Of a stretch of DNA of 18,896 nucleotides, positions 1-6,013 are shown piece by piece. How positions within the stretch are numbered: position 1 is the first letter of the stretch; every line of letters begins with the position of its first letter. The position numbers and the translations under genes were made by a program. Location of the stretch: NCBI GenBank assembly GCA_934573935.1, contig CAKTMO010000027.1, positions 1 to 18,896 of the forward strand, given 5' to 3'. The notes under the pieces are model-generated. The model was not told the origin of the DNA and searched no databases. It saw only the letters and a program-made list of their open reading frames with translations. Source of the DNA: an uncultured Oscillospiraceae bacterium. Lineage in GTDB: Bacteria > Bacillota > Clostridia > Oscillospirales > Oscillospiraceae.

Positions 1-189
1 GTCTATGATATGGAGCGCACCATCTGCGACCTGATCCGCAGCCGCAGCGGGATCGAGATGCAGACCTTTCAGGATGCACTCAAGCAATACGCAAGACGAA
101 AAGACAAAGACTTAAGGAAGCTGATGCGCTATGCGCAGATGTTCCGTGTTGAAAAACTGCTTCGGCGGTATTTGGAGGTACTTTTATGA
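1..189 (+). CDS. AbiEi-family antitoxin, C-terminal end (5' truncated by window edge)
   Basis: The frame is open from the first base and ends at TGA 187-189, giving 62 residues that begin VYDMERTICDLIRSRS and end in an arginine/lysine-rich helical stretch (MFRVEKLLRRYLEVLL). This matches my memory of the C-terminal part of AbiEi-type antitoxins (type IV toxin-antitoxin systems), where a conserved (S/D)xERTICD motif is followed by charged helices. In that family the antitoxin stop codon overlaps the toxin start. Here an ATG (186-188) overlaps the stop in the same way and begins M-I-K-T, like AbiEii nucleotidyltransferase toxins, but the homologous frame is lost within about five codons. The toxin gene therefore seems almost entirely deleted. 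The family call is fairly sure; the loss of the toxin is inference from the short match. Confidence 0.75.
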   Translation, partial: VYDMERTICDLIRSRSGIEMQTFQDALKQYARRKDKDLRKLMRYAQMFRVEKLLRRYLEVLL

Positions 190-304
190 TTAAGACGGTG
201 CTGCCGATCTGTCGTGGCATATGGTCATGGAATCCATCCGCAGCCTTTATGGATTGGCACAGAGGTAATAGATTAACAGGCCAAAATTCAGGAGGAGAAC
301 CATC

Positions 305-400
305 ATGAATGACAGCAGAGACTTCAAGAGAGAATACGATGCCTTTTTGAAGAAAGTCCCTTATCAAACAGCGGTTGTTGACAGTGTAAAGGTCAGATAA
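305..400 (+). pseudogene. Unidentified small ORF, 5' end of a truncated gene
   Basis: A strong ribosome binding site (AGGAGG at 291-296) precedes an ATG at 305 and a 31-codon frame beginning MNDSRDFKREYDAFLKKV. The stop codon (398-400) lies at the point where homology to the integrase on the opposite strand begins, so the frame probably ends because the original gene was cut by the rearrangement. The peptide is hydrophilic and rich in charged residues. I do not recognise the family. The good start signal suggests a real gene start, but the product is almost certainly incomplete. Confidence 0.35.
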
Positions 401-1003
401 GCCGGTATTCAATACCAGCAGGACACACAAACCCGTTAAATTTGGTTCTGCCGCTATCTGACCAGCCAATAGCGTGATTTCACGCTCCGTAAACACTTCC
501 ACTTTTTTGCTGTGACAGGCGGGCAGCGGCGCTTCACAGGCAGGACAGCTGCAGTTCAGCTTTTTCCGCGCAAACTTCAATACAGACTTTATCAGGACGC
601 CAACATCCCGGATGCTTTTTTCGGATAGATTCTTCTTACGCAGCTGCCGAAATAGCCGAGAAAGTCTATCCGCCGTCAAAGTGCAGAGTTGGATAGTGCC
701 AAGCTCCGGCAGAATATATCGCTTGCACATATACGCATAGCGGTTATAGGTGGATTTCTTTACGGCATCCTGCTTTTTCCCCAGAAAGTGCTCTGTTGCC
801 TGCAGCATTGTCATGTTGTGCTGGGGTGGTGGTACAGGCCGCAAGGCCTCTGCTTGCTTACGGCATTTCTCCCTGCAGGCACTGTAACTTCGGGCGTAAA
901 CATACCCGTATTCTGCCTTTCCCGCAGGTGTTCGCCCGCAAATATACCTGCCTTCCCAGCGTCCATCTTTGCGTTTATAGATGTTTTCTCCACGACGTGC
1001 CAT
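398..1003 (-). pseudogene. Tyrosine recombinase/integrase, truncated before the catalytic residues
   Basis: From ATG 1003, preceded by an AGGAGGGG ribosome binding site near 1013-1020, about 200 residues read as a Tn916/ICE-type tyrosine integrase. An N-terminal arm-binding domain (roughly residues 1-50, ENIYKRKDGRWEGRY...) is followed by a SAM-like core-binding domain (about 65-145), a short Cys-containing linker (CSCPACEAPLPAC) and the start of the catalytic domain (VFTEREITLLAG ... LLVLNTGL). The family normally continues with the first catalytic arginine just after TGL, then the HxxR and Tyr motifs. Here the sequence departs at position about 398 and none of these residues remain. The open frame runs on in unrelated sequence to position 80. 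The protein could bind DNA but cannot recombine it. It marks the region as a decayed integrative element. Confidence 0.85.
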
Positions 1004-1164
1004 AGTAATCAGCCCCTCCTTACTGACGGTATTTTTGACGGAGAATAATTTATGGACAGGATACGTTCTAAAATATTTTTGTGCAAATTCTTCTTTTTTT
1101 GTTGAACAGATTTGGTGACATGCACAAAAACGTGTGCTTTATACAGGCGTCCCGCGATTTTTCG

Positions 1165-1193
1165 TTGACTTTTTGCGTTCTTTCTTGTATCAT
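1165..1193 (+). promoter_or_regulatory. Sigma-A promoter of a short untranslated transcript
   Basis: TTGACT at 1165-1170 and TATCAT at 1188-1193 are separated by exactly 17 bases. Transcription would begin near 1200. No ORF with a ribosome binding site follows before the terminator at 1269-1297, so the promoter seems to serve a small RNA or an attenuated leader. Confidence 0.6.
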
Positions 1194-1199
1194 ATCTCT

Positions 1200-1297
1200 C
1201 AAGAAAATTCTTATTTCGTCTTTCGTAAATTGGGAACGATTTACGAAAGATCGCTTTGCTATTACCCGCCGCAGGCTTGCCCGCCTGCGGCTTTTTT
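1200..1297 (+). ncRNA. Candidate small RNA of about 98 nt between integrase and repressor
   Basis: This interval runs from the predicted start of the 1165-1193 promoter to the U-run of an intrinsic terminator. It contains a perfect 12-bp hairpin (1219-1230 with 1239-1250, loop TGGGAACG) followed by a short single-stranded linker and the GC-rich terminator hairpin. No start codon with a plausible ribosome binding site lies inside. It could be a trans-acting or antisense RNA of the mobile element, or a premature-termination leader for the HTH gene downstream. I know of no named RNA family that fits; this is inference from structure. Confidence 0.45.
1269..1297 (+). terminator. Intrinsic terminator
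   Basis: CCGCAGGC (1269-1276) pairs perfectly with GCCTGCGG (1283-1290) across a six-base loop, followed by CTTTTTT. This is a textbook rho-independent terminator on the plus strand. Confidence 0.8.
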
Positions 1298-1386
1298 CTA
1301 TACCACAGCAGGCGGTTTTGAGGGCTTTGCAGCCGACGGATTGAGATAGTTTTTATGCACTTGTCCACTTTTTTCTTGCGTATATG

Positions 1387-1396
1387 CCTATATAGG
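1387..1396. promoter_or_regulatory. Possible operator palindrome upstream of HTH repressor
   Basis: CCTATATAGG is a perfect 10-bp palindrome in the AT-rich region upstream of the repressor gene. Autoregulation is common for small Cro/CI-type repressors, which makes this a reasonable binding site. Its short length makes chance possible. Confidence 0.25.
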
Positions 1397-1479
1397 TAAT
1401 TGCACTTTTAGGATATTATATCATGGACGAATTGCGCATACAATACAAGTCAAGATGTTTCAGAGGGAGATTTGTTTGT

Positions 1480-1827
1480 ATGGTCAACTATAAATTTATT
1501 GGTACACGTCTGCGGGCTGCGCGGCTCAACAAGAATCTTACCCAGGAGCAGGTAGCTGCCATGGTTGATGTGGGCGTTACGCACATCAGCCACATCGAAA
1601 CGGGTACAACAATTCCCAGTACAAAGCTGCTGGTAGAACTGATGGATCTGCTGGACTGTGAGCCGAACGAAGTGCTTGCGATGGAAACAAAGCGCGCCAG
1701 ATACGCCTTGAACAATTGGCTTTCTGACTTGGTAGCAGATTGCAGCGAAGACGAAATCAAAATTATCACAGATACCGTTCTCGCCTTGAAAGATTCCCTT
1801 CGGCATTACCGGATAGAAAACGAATAA
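1480..1827 (+). CDS. Cro/CI-type HTH transcriptional regulator
   Basis: The product has 115 residues from the start at 1480 (MVNYKFIGTRLRAARLNKNL). An HTH_3 domain occupies about residues 5-62: TQEQVAAMVDVGVTHISHIETG contains the two recognition helices and the conserved S-H-I-E-x-G. An acidic C-terminal tail follows (ALNNWLSDLVADCSEDEIKII). I chose 1480 over the upstream in-frame ATG at 1423 because homologues begin at this MV-Y-FIG point and an AGAGGGAG ribosome binding site lies at 1462-1469. Proteins of this kind are frequent in integrative elements of Clostridia, where they repress excision or transfer genes. Here the integrase they would control is broken, so the present target is unknown. 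Confidence 0.85.
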   Translation: MVNYKFIGTRLRAARLNKNLTQEQVAAMVDVGVTHISHIETGTTIPSTKLLVELMDLLDCEPNEVLAMETKRARYALNNWLSDLVADCSEDEIKIITDTVLALKDSLRHYRIENE

Positions 1828-1875
1828 GCTAATGTCTTTCCCCGAAAGACTTCATTTGCTTATTCGTCGATACTA

Positions 1876-1928
1876 CAGCAACAGACCACGGAACTCTTAC
1901 ATGGTAAGAGTTCCGTGGTCTGTTGCTG
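1876..1928. repeat. Long perfect hairpin: 25-bp arms, 3-base loop
   Basis: Bases 1876-1900 (starting CAGCAACAGACCACGG) are the exact reverse complement of 1904-1928, with ATG as the only unpaired centre. There is no T-run on either side, so it is not a standard intrinsic terminator. It lies about 50 bases after the HTH stop codon. It may be a recombination or excision remnant, a transcript-stabilising 3' hairpin, or a member of a repeat family. Confidence 0.7.
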
Positions 1929-1974
1929 AATCAATATAAATTTGCGTGAAATCGCCATCCTGCTGTGCTGCAAG

Positions 1975-2004
1975 AAAAAAGTGTGCAATGATTGCACACT
2001 TTTT
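1975..2004. terminator. Bidirectional palindromic terminator, copy 1
   Basis: AAAAAGTGTGCAAT pairs with ATTGCACACTTTTT around one central base, giving A/T runs on both sides and so possible termination on both strands. Nearly the same sequence occurs again at 8920-8947, differing by one base. Confidence 0.6.
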
Positions 2005-2166
2005 CAAAAGAAGTTAGAATAGATTCTTTTAATGGATCGGCCAAGTAATCAGTCCACAATAGCTTGAACGAAGTGACAGCCAGCGTCTTTTAGGCGCTGG
2101 CTGTCCTAATCGCTTGTAGAGCTTTGTCATGCCAACCCTTAGAATGGTGGGTTTGACTGAGTATAT

Positions 2167-3696
2167 TCAGTTCCGATGAGCAAAGTCGTGGTCGTATGTT
2201 TTTCCGAACCACACCTGTACCACACCCAGGGGCGGTTTCGGGGTCGCCAGACTTACCACGACCATCAGGAGGCCGGACAGGATCACCGCAGGGATAAACG
2301 CGTTAAGACCAAACGCCAGGCCTTTGCAGACAGAGGATGCCAGAATGTAGTAGACGAAGCCGGAGATCACACCGGCCAGAGCGCCGTACTCGTTGCCGCG
2401 TTTCCAATACAGACCCAGCAGCAGCGGAAACAGCAGTGCCGAGGCCAGACCGCCTACTGCGAAGTTCACCAGAACCTGGACCGCATCCGGAGGATTGAAG
2501 GAGATCGCCAGCACCACCACGCAGGTAAGGATTAGCACCGCGGGGGTGATTTTTTTGATCTGTGCTTCAGACGCGTCAGGCCGGATCACATCCTTGTACA
2601 GATCCTTGCAGATCACGGCACAGATCACCAGCAGCATGGACGCCACAGTGGACTGGATCGCAGATGCCACCGCGGAAAGCATCACGCCCACCAGCGGCGA
2701 GGGCATCGTCAGGAAAGACAGATACGGGGTCACGTAGTCGGACACCGTCATATCCGGCGCGATCACGCGGACGATGACGCCGACAAGCAAAAGCGCCAGA
2801 TAGACGATCACAGAGGAAATGCTGCCCACCACAACGGCAGTCTTCAGGGACTTTGTGTTCTTGTAGGCCAGGTTGCCCTGGGCCACATGGGGCAGCGCCA
2901 CACTGGAGATAGCAAACATAATGATCAACGAGATCAACACAGGAGCCGTCAGCGCGCCGGTGGGGGCCAGCATGTACTGTGTCTGCTCGCTCTCGGCGAG
3001 GCTGGACACCACGTTGGTCAGGGAACCGTAGTGCTGGCCGATATAGCTGCTGTAGCCGAAGACCAGCGCCACCACGGCGGCGATCATAACAAACCCCTGG
3101 AAGATCGAGGTGGCGGCTACGCTCTTCATGCCGCCCAGCAGCGTATACACGCCGATGACCGCACCAAACAGCAGCAGGCCGACCCAATAGGAGCCGCCGG
3201 TCATGACTTCAAACACCCGTGCGCCGCCCACCACCTGACTGGCGGAATAGCACACCAGGAAAATGACCATAGGCAGTGCCAGAACGACCACCAGCGCCTT
3301 ATTGCCGTTATAGCGGTTCTTTAACAAGCCGATAAAGGACACCACACCGGTACGGCGGCCGATAATACCGATCTTTTTTCCGGTACCTCCCAGCGAAAGG
3401 ATCAGGGAGAAGTGCGCCACAAGACAGATCGTCGCATAGGAAAGGCCGATCTTATAGATCATGCCGTGGCTGCTGACGAAGGTGCCGGAGCTCAGCAGCG
3501 TCGCCATCATCATCATGCCCAGGGCCAGACCGCCCAGTCCGCGGCCTCCGGCAAAGAAGCCGCCGGTATAGCCCTCCGCAGCCTGCTTTTTCGCGGCGCG
3601 GTTGGCAAATACACCGATCAATGTTACTGCGATAATATATGCCACAAATGTGACCAGAACTACGATGCGTCCCGTCGTTGTTATTTCCAGATTCAT
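2167..3696 (-). CDS. Sodium:solute symporter (SSS family, PanF-like)
   Basis: The 509-residue protein is almost wholly membrane-embedded, with about 13 hydrophobic segments as expected for SSS transporters, which take up organic solutes with sodium. Family features include the Gly-rich stretch after the first helix (GGFFAGGRGLGGLALGM), the conserved region ending SGTFVSSHGMIYKIG, GVYTLLGGMKSVAATSIFQG around residue 190, and ASAIQSTVASMLLVICAVICKDLYKD around 350, the typical SSS motif that continues into K-D-x-Y. PanF (pantothenate) is the closest match I can suggest, supported by the DUF997 partner upstream, as in the yhdT-panF arrangement of other bacteria. The substrate could equally be another carboxylate. 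The start codon overlaps the upstream stop (ATGA, 3693-3696), so the two genes are translationally coupled. Confidence 0.85.
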   Translation of the reverse strand: MNLEITTTGRIVVLVTFVAYIIAVTLIGVFANRAAKKQAAEGYTGGFFAGGRGLGGLALGMMMMATLLSSGTFVSSHGMIYKIGLSYATICLVAHFSLILSLGGTGKKIGIIGRRTGVVSFIGLLKNRYNGNKALVVVLALPMVIFLVCYSASQVVGGARVFEVMTGGSYWVGLLLFGAVIGVYTLLGGMKSVAATSIFQGFVMIAAVVALVFGYSSYIGQHYGSLTNVVSSLAESEQTQYMLAPTGALTAPVLISLIIMFAISSVALPHVAQGNLAYKNTKSLKTAVVVGSISSVIVYLALLLVGVIVRVIAPDMTVSDYVTPYLSFLTMPSPLVGVMLSAVASAIQSTVASMLLVICAVICKDLYKDVIRPDASEAQIKKITPAVLILTCVVVLAISFNPPDAVQVLVNFAVGGLASALLFPLLLGLYWKRGNEYGALAGVISGFVYYILASSVCKGLAFGLNAFIPAVILSGLLMVVVSLATPKPPLGVVQVWFGKTYDHDFAHRN

Positions 3697-4013
3697 GACT
3701 GTACCTCCGTATCCGCTGCTTCACTGTCAAGCGAGACATCTTTCACGCCGCGCAGGCAGTAGATAAGACAAGCTGCCGTTCCCACCAGCGCCACAATGGC
3801 ACTGAGCGCCATCCACATGGGAACGCCCAGCAGGTAGCGATAGGAGGTCACGGGGCCCCAATCGATCACATAGCAGATCACAATGATCGCAAGGACCGTC
3901 ACGGTGATCATTGCCAGCAAGATCAAAAATTCTTTTTTGCATCGCGCCAGCCGAGGATCCTCCTCCACCTGACGGATATCATATTCTCTGGTCATCAAGT
4001 CTTTGTCGCTCAT
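3693..4013 (-). CDS. YhdT/DUF997-like small membrane protein, symporter partner
   Basis: This 106-residue protein has two transmembrane segments (about 28-50, FLILLAMITVTVLAIIVICYV, and about 64-86, MWMALSAIVALVGTAACLIYC) separated by a short loop containing W-G-P. The charged N-terminus includes DPRLARCKKEF. Length, topology and the E/DPR-x-x-x-x-KKE motif fit DUF997 (YhdT), which is regularly encoded directly before a PanF-type symporter and is presumed to be an accessory subunit. The start at 4013 has an AGGAGGGAG ribosome binding site about seven bases away. It begins 24 bases after the MBL gene ends and overlaps the symporter start by four bases. Confidence 0.75.
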   Translation of the reverse strand: MSDKDLMTREYDIRQVEEDPRLARCKKEFLILLAMITVTVLAIIVICYVIDWGPVTSYRYLLGVPMWMALSAIVALVGTAACLIYCLRGVKDVSLDSEAADTEVQS

Positions 4014-4037
4014 CGAAATACTCCCTCCTGACGATTG

Positions 4038-4877
4038 TCACATATTTTCCAGCATTTGCTCTGCTGTCAACCGAACGATACGCATGAACAGCGCTACGCC
4101 ATCCTGGCCAATGACCAGCGGATGATGTGCCGTGCGCTTTTTCTGCGCCAGATTTCTCATTTTATCAATGGAGTAATCCACAAAGGGATGCACACTGAAC
4201 TCCACATCGCATCCGTGGGCCAGACTCAGTTTCGTAAAGGCTTCGGCGGAATTGGCGTATGTTTGACATCCTTCCTTATCGCGGGGAGGGTTGATACCGC
4301 CCCACAGACTGACCATGTGCCGCTGTCCATTGTCATGTACAGGAAAGATCAAAGACAGGCCGCCGGGCGTATGGCCTGGCGTGAAGGAAAACAGAAAGTC
4401 TGTTTCTCCGCACACATAGTGGTCGCCTTCTCCCACAAAACGGGTGATCGCGGGAAACTCCGGCGGTTCCTCCGGCAGCAGGGGGCAGACCCGCATAAAC
4501 GCCGCATCGATTTTACTCATGAGCACCTGGCATCCAGTCATCTCATGAATGGCAGCGGCGCCGCCAAAGTGGTCGAAATGGCCGTGTGTGACCAGAACAG
4601 CTCGGATATCCTCCGGTTTCAGCCCCAATGTCCGCATACCAGGAAACAGGATCTCCTCCACATCCCTGCGGCAGTTCATACTGTCGATCAGAACCAGCCC
4701 GTCCGTTGTTTTGACCACCAGCACACCAACAAATGTGGTCCCAATGAAGAACAGATCATCAAACAGCTGACAGGGCGGCAGGGGCGTCATATCCATGACA
4801 GGCAGCCGCGGCAGATAAATGATGCCTGGTACATTGGTCTCTGCTGGCGGGTCATAATGGGTATATACTTCCAGCAT
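4038..4877 (-). CDS. MBL-fold metallohydrolase, B3-lactamase/lactonase-like
   Basis: The 279-residue protein carries the metallo-beta-lactamase fold zinc ligands: HGHFDH (His98, His100, Asp102, His103), His169 in TPGHTPGG and His230 in SVHPFVDYS. The LWGG in place of a G-D strand motif and the HPFxD end resemble the B3-like branch, which includes hydrolases of unknown substrate as well as beta-lactamases. There is no signal peptide, so the enzyme is likely cytoplasmic and probably not an antibiotic-resistance enzyme. I chose start 4877 because AGGAGGTG lies at 4882-4889, six bases upstream of the ATG; an upstream in-frame ATG at 4919 falls in the operator and promoter. It is the first gene of an operon with the transporter pair, so it likely hydrolyses the imported compound or a derivative. 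That role is inference. Confidence 0.85.
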   Translation of the reverse strand: MLEVYTHYDPPAETNVPGIIYLPRLPVMDMTPLPPCQLFDDLFFIGTTFVGVLVVKTTDGLVLIDSMNCRRDVEEILFPGMRTLGLKPEDIRAVLVTHGHFDHFGGAAAIHEMTGCQVLMSKIDAAFMRVCPLLPEEPPEFPAITRFVGEGDHYVCGETDFLFSFTPGHTPGGLSLIFPVHDNGQRHMVSLWGGINPPRDKEGCQTYANSAEAFTKLSLAHGCDVEFSVHPFVDYSIDKMRNLAQKKRTAHHPLVIGQDGVALFMRIVRLTAEQMLENM

Positions 4878-4895
4878 TGCGCACCTCCTAAACAG

Positions 4896-4917
4896 GTTAT
4901 ATAACATGTTATATAAC
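4896..4917. promoter_or_regulatory. TetR-type operator (22-bp perfect palindrome)
   Basis: The 22 bases from GTTATATAAC at 4896 to 4917 are a perfect palindrome centred on AT. It covers the predicted transcription start of the MBL operon (about 4913). Its core ATAAC-AT-GTTAT recurs as ATAAC-AC-GTTAT upstream of the neighbouring tetR gene, so the TetR protein probably represses both promoters. Confidence 0.75.
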
Positions 4918-4919
4918 AA

Positions 4920-4948
4920 AATATATAAAACGTCCGCCTCTTTGTCAA
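4920..4948 (-). promoter_or_regulatory. Promoter of the MBL-yhdT-symporter operon
   Basis: Reading the minus strand, TTGACA (4943-4948), a 17-base spacer and TATATT (4920-4925) form a near-consensus sigma-A promoter. The palindromic operator begins two bases beyond the -10 element. Confidence 0.8.
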
Positions 4949-4968
4949 GTGTTTTTTTCTAAAAAGAC

Positions 4969-5010
4969 AAAAACAGCCGTTGAGAAAGGCCTCTCAATGG
5001 CTGTTTTTTT
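4969..5010 (-). terminator. Terminator of tetR (bidirectional hairpin)
   Basis: The sequence between AAACAGCC (4971-4978) and GGCTGTTTTT (4999-5008), with TTGAGA pairing TCTCAA inside, forms a stem of about 17 bp with one G-T pair. T-runs follow on both strands. It lies 20-60 bases beyond the tetR stop codon and insulates the MBL promoter. Confidence 0.75.
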
Positions 5011-5030
5011 ATTATTTCATATATAGTAAC

Positions 5031-5615
5031 TTATTTTCGCAGAAAATGCTCCAACGCAAAGCCGACGTGCTCTGCAATAGCGTGGCGCAGATCGATCGTT
5101 CCGTCACTCCGATACCATGCGTAGGTCGCCCCGCGATAGCAGTCCAGAATAAAATCCGTTAGATCTTCCGCCGTTTTCTCCGTGGTAAATTCCCCTGACG
5201 CGATCCCCTCCCGAACCAGCGACAGGATGGCGTCAAATAACCCCTTGCTGGTCTGCTTCCGCTGCAATATCCAGATGATCACATCGGGGCCGTCTTCAAG
5301 AACGATATCCGCCAGACAGCCGCTGCAGTAGCTTACGATCCGCTCGTATGCAGGGCCTGCCTGCATCTGCGCTAACTGATCCAGGAAGTGAACGCTGTTT
5401 TCCTGCGCGTGTGCCCACAGGATCTCCTCTTTGTTCTTGAAGTAGTAGTACAGCGTTCCGGTGGATACGCCCGCATGCTCTGCGATATCACGGATGCCCA
5501 CCATGTCAATACCGTACTGGCGGATCATCTCATAGCCTGTATTCAAAATACGCTTCCGTACCTCTGCGGATTTAATACTTCTGGGGGAAACCTTTTTCCC
5601 GTCTTTGATCTCCAT
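5031..5615 (-). CDS. TetR/AcrR-family transcriptional regulator
   Basis: The 194-residue protein has the N-terminal TetR DNA-binding domain at about residues 13-60: VRKRILNTGYEMIRQYGIDMVGIRDIAEHAGVSTGTLYYYFKNKEEIL, with the recognition helix STGTLYYYF. The C-terminal helices form the ligand pocket and dimer face (IVSYCSGCLADIVLEDG ... FILDCYRGATYAWYRSDG). Start 5615 is preferred over the in-frame codon at 5636 because AAGGAG lies five bases upstream. An inverted repeat lies between the gene and its promoter, and the same core sits at the MBL promoter. It is therefore likely an autoregulated local repressor released by the transported or hydrolysed compound. The ligand is unknown. Confidence 0.9.
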   Translation of the reverse strand: MEIKDGKKVSPRSIKSAEVRKRILNTGYEMIRQYGIDMVGIRDIAEHAGVSTGTLYYYFKNKEEILWAHAQENSVHFLDQLAQMQAGPAYERIVSYCSGCLADIVLEDGPDVIIWILQRKQTSKGLFDAILSLVREGIASGEFTTEKTAEDLTDFILDCYRGATYAWYRSDGTIDLRHAIAEHVGFALEHFLRK

Positions 5616-5645
5616 CCATGCTCCTTTTCCTGTCACCCAACGTCA

Positions 5646-5659
5646 AATAACACGTTATT
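5646..5659. promoter_or_regulatory. Second TetR-type operator, at the tetR promoter
   Basis: AATAAC (5646-5651), AC, GTTATT (5654-5659) is a near-perfect palindrome sharing the ATAAC-NN-GTTAT core with 4896-4917. It sits just downstream of the proposed tetR -10 element, which is the expected position for autorepression. Confidence 0.65.
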
Positions 5660-5668
5660 GTTTTTATC

Positions 5669-5697
5669 AACATACCACAAAAAAAACTTTAACGCAA
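5669..5697 (-). promoter_or_regulatory. Probable tetR promoter
   Basis: On the minus strand TTGCGT (5692-5697) and TATGTT (5669-5674) are separated by 17 bases. Both elements are moderate matches. Support comes from the position of the operator immediately downstream. Confidence 0.45.
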
Positions 5698-5744
5698 GAC
5701 AAACCATCAACTGACAAGCATGTTTGTCTTTGCTGGTTGATGGT
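5696..5744. repeat. Interleaved inverted repeats
   Basis: AAGACAAAC (5696-5704) is complementary to GTTTGTCTT (5722-5730), and ACCATCAAC (5703-5711) is complementary to GTTGATGGT (5736-5744). The two pairs interleave and share bases 5703-5704, so in one RNA they would largely compete or form a knot-like fold. Alternatively they are two overlapping protein-binding sites upstream of tetR. No ORF is present. Confidence 0.4.
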
Positions 5745-5843
5745 AGCCATACTTGCACAGACTTTCAGGCGAAAATGGCACCGCGAAAGTTTGCCGTTCA
5801 GCGTCTCTGAGACAAAGAAACATGACCAGATCCTCCTACTTCC

Positions 5844-5872
5844 TTGTGTTTTTCGCCTCGTCATGCTATAAT
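5844..5872 (+). promoter_or_regulatory. Promoter upstream of the HAD-DUF2971 genes
   Basis: TTGTGT (5844-5849), a 17-base spacer and a perfect TATAAT (5867-5872) predict a start near 5879. The transcript must pass a strong terminator (5926-5954) before reaching the HAD gene. Confidence 0.7.
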
Positions 5873-5879
5873 AAAATAC

Positions 5880-5955
5880 AACGCTGTCAAGTGTTGTGCG
5901 TCTTGGCAGCGGCTCTGTAAGGATCAATGCCCCGCCAAGAGGCGGGGCATTTTTG
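5880..5955 (+). ncRNA. Candidate attenuator leader or small RNA before the HAD gene
   Basis: The predicted 75-nt RNA has a first hairpin, CGCTGTCAAG (5882-5891) with CTTGGCAGCG (5902-5911, one G-U pair), then a linker, then an intrinsic terminator. TCTTGGC (5901-5907) in the 3' arm of the first hairpin is also a perfect complement of GCCAAGA (5934-5940) in the terminator. That allows a competing pairing, as in attenuators. No leader ORF with a ribosome binding site is apparent. It does not match a riboswitch class I can name. It may control the downstream genes or act as a free small RNA. Confidence 0.4.
5926..5954 (+). terminator. Intrinsic terminator inside the HAD leader
   Basis: AATGCCCCGCC (5926-5936) pairs with GGCGGGGCATT (5941-5951) across an AAGA loop and is followed by T residues. 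It is strong on the plus strand and lies about 60 bases before the HAD start codon. Confidence 0.8.
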
Positions 5956-6013
5956 TCGTCTGATGAATGTGCGCAGCGATAAAATCGGTATCTAAGGAAA
6001 GGAGCTTTAGGCA

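Larger units (their letters stand above)
1828..2166. other. Non-coding interval rich in hairpins
   Basis: This 339-base stretch between the HTH gene and the symporter gene has no ORF with a credible start. It holds the 53-base hairpin (1876-1928), the palindromic terminator (1975-2004) and a third hairpin with perfect 11-bp arms, GACAGCCAGCG (2075-2085) and CGCTGGCTGTC (2095-2105). The third hairpin lies just downstream of the symporter stop and lacks a T-run. It may end the minus-strand operon or be an interspersed repeat. The right end of the mobile element may lie here, but I see no clear attachment-site repeat. Confidence 0.5.

Noticed and set aside
1009..1368. 119-codon minus-strand ORF upstream of the integrase
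   Set aside because: It spans the small-RNA promoter, hairpin and terminator and overlaps the integrase ribosome binding site; it has no recognisable domain.
1423..1479. Upstream start giving a 134-residue HTH protein
   Set aside because: The extra 19 residues do not fit the family, and the start at 1480 has a better ribosome binding site.
4035..4904. 289-codon plus-strand ORF opposite the MBL hydrolase
   Set aside because: No family match or ribosome binding site; the opposite strand has complete zinc-binding motifs and promoter signals.
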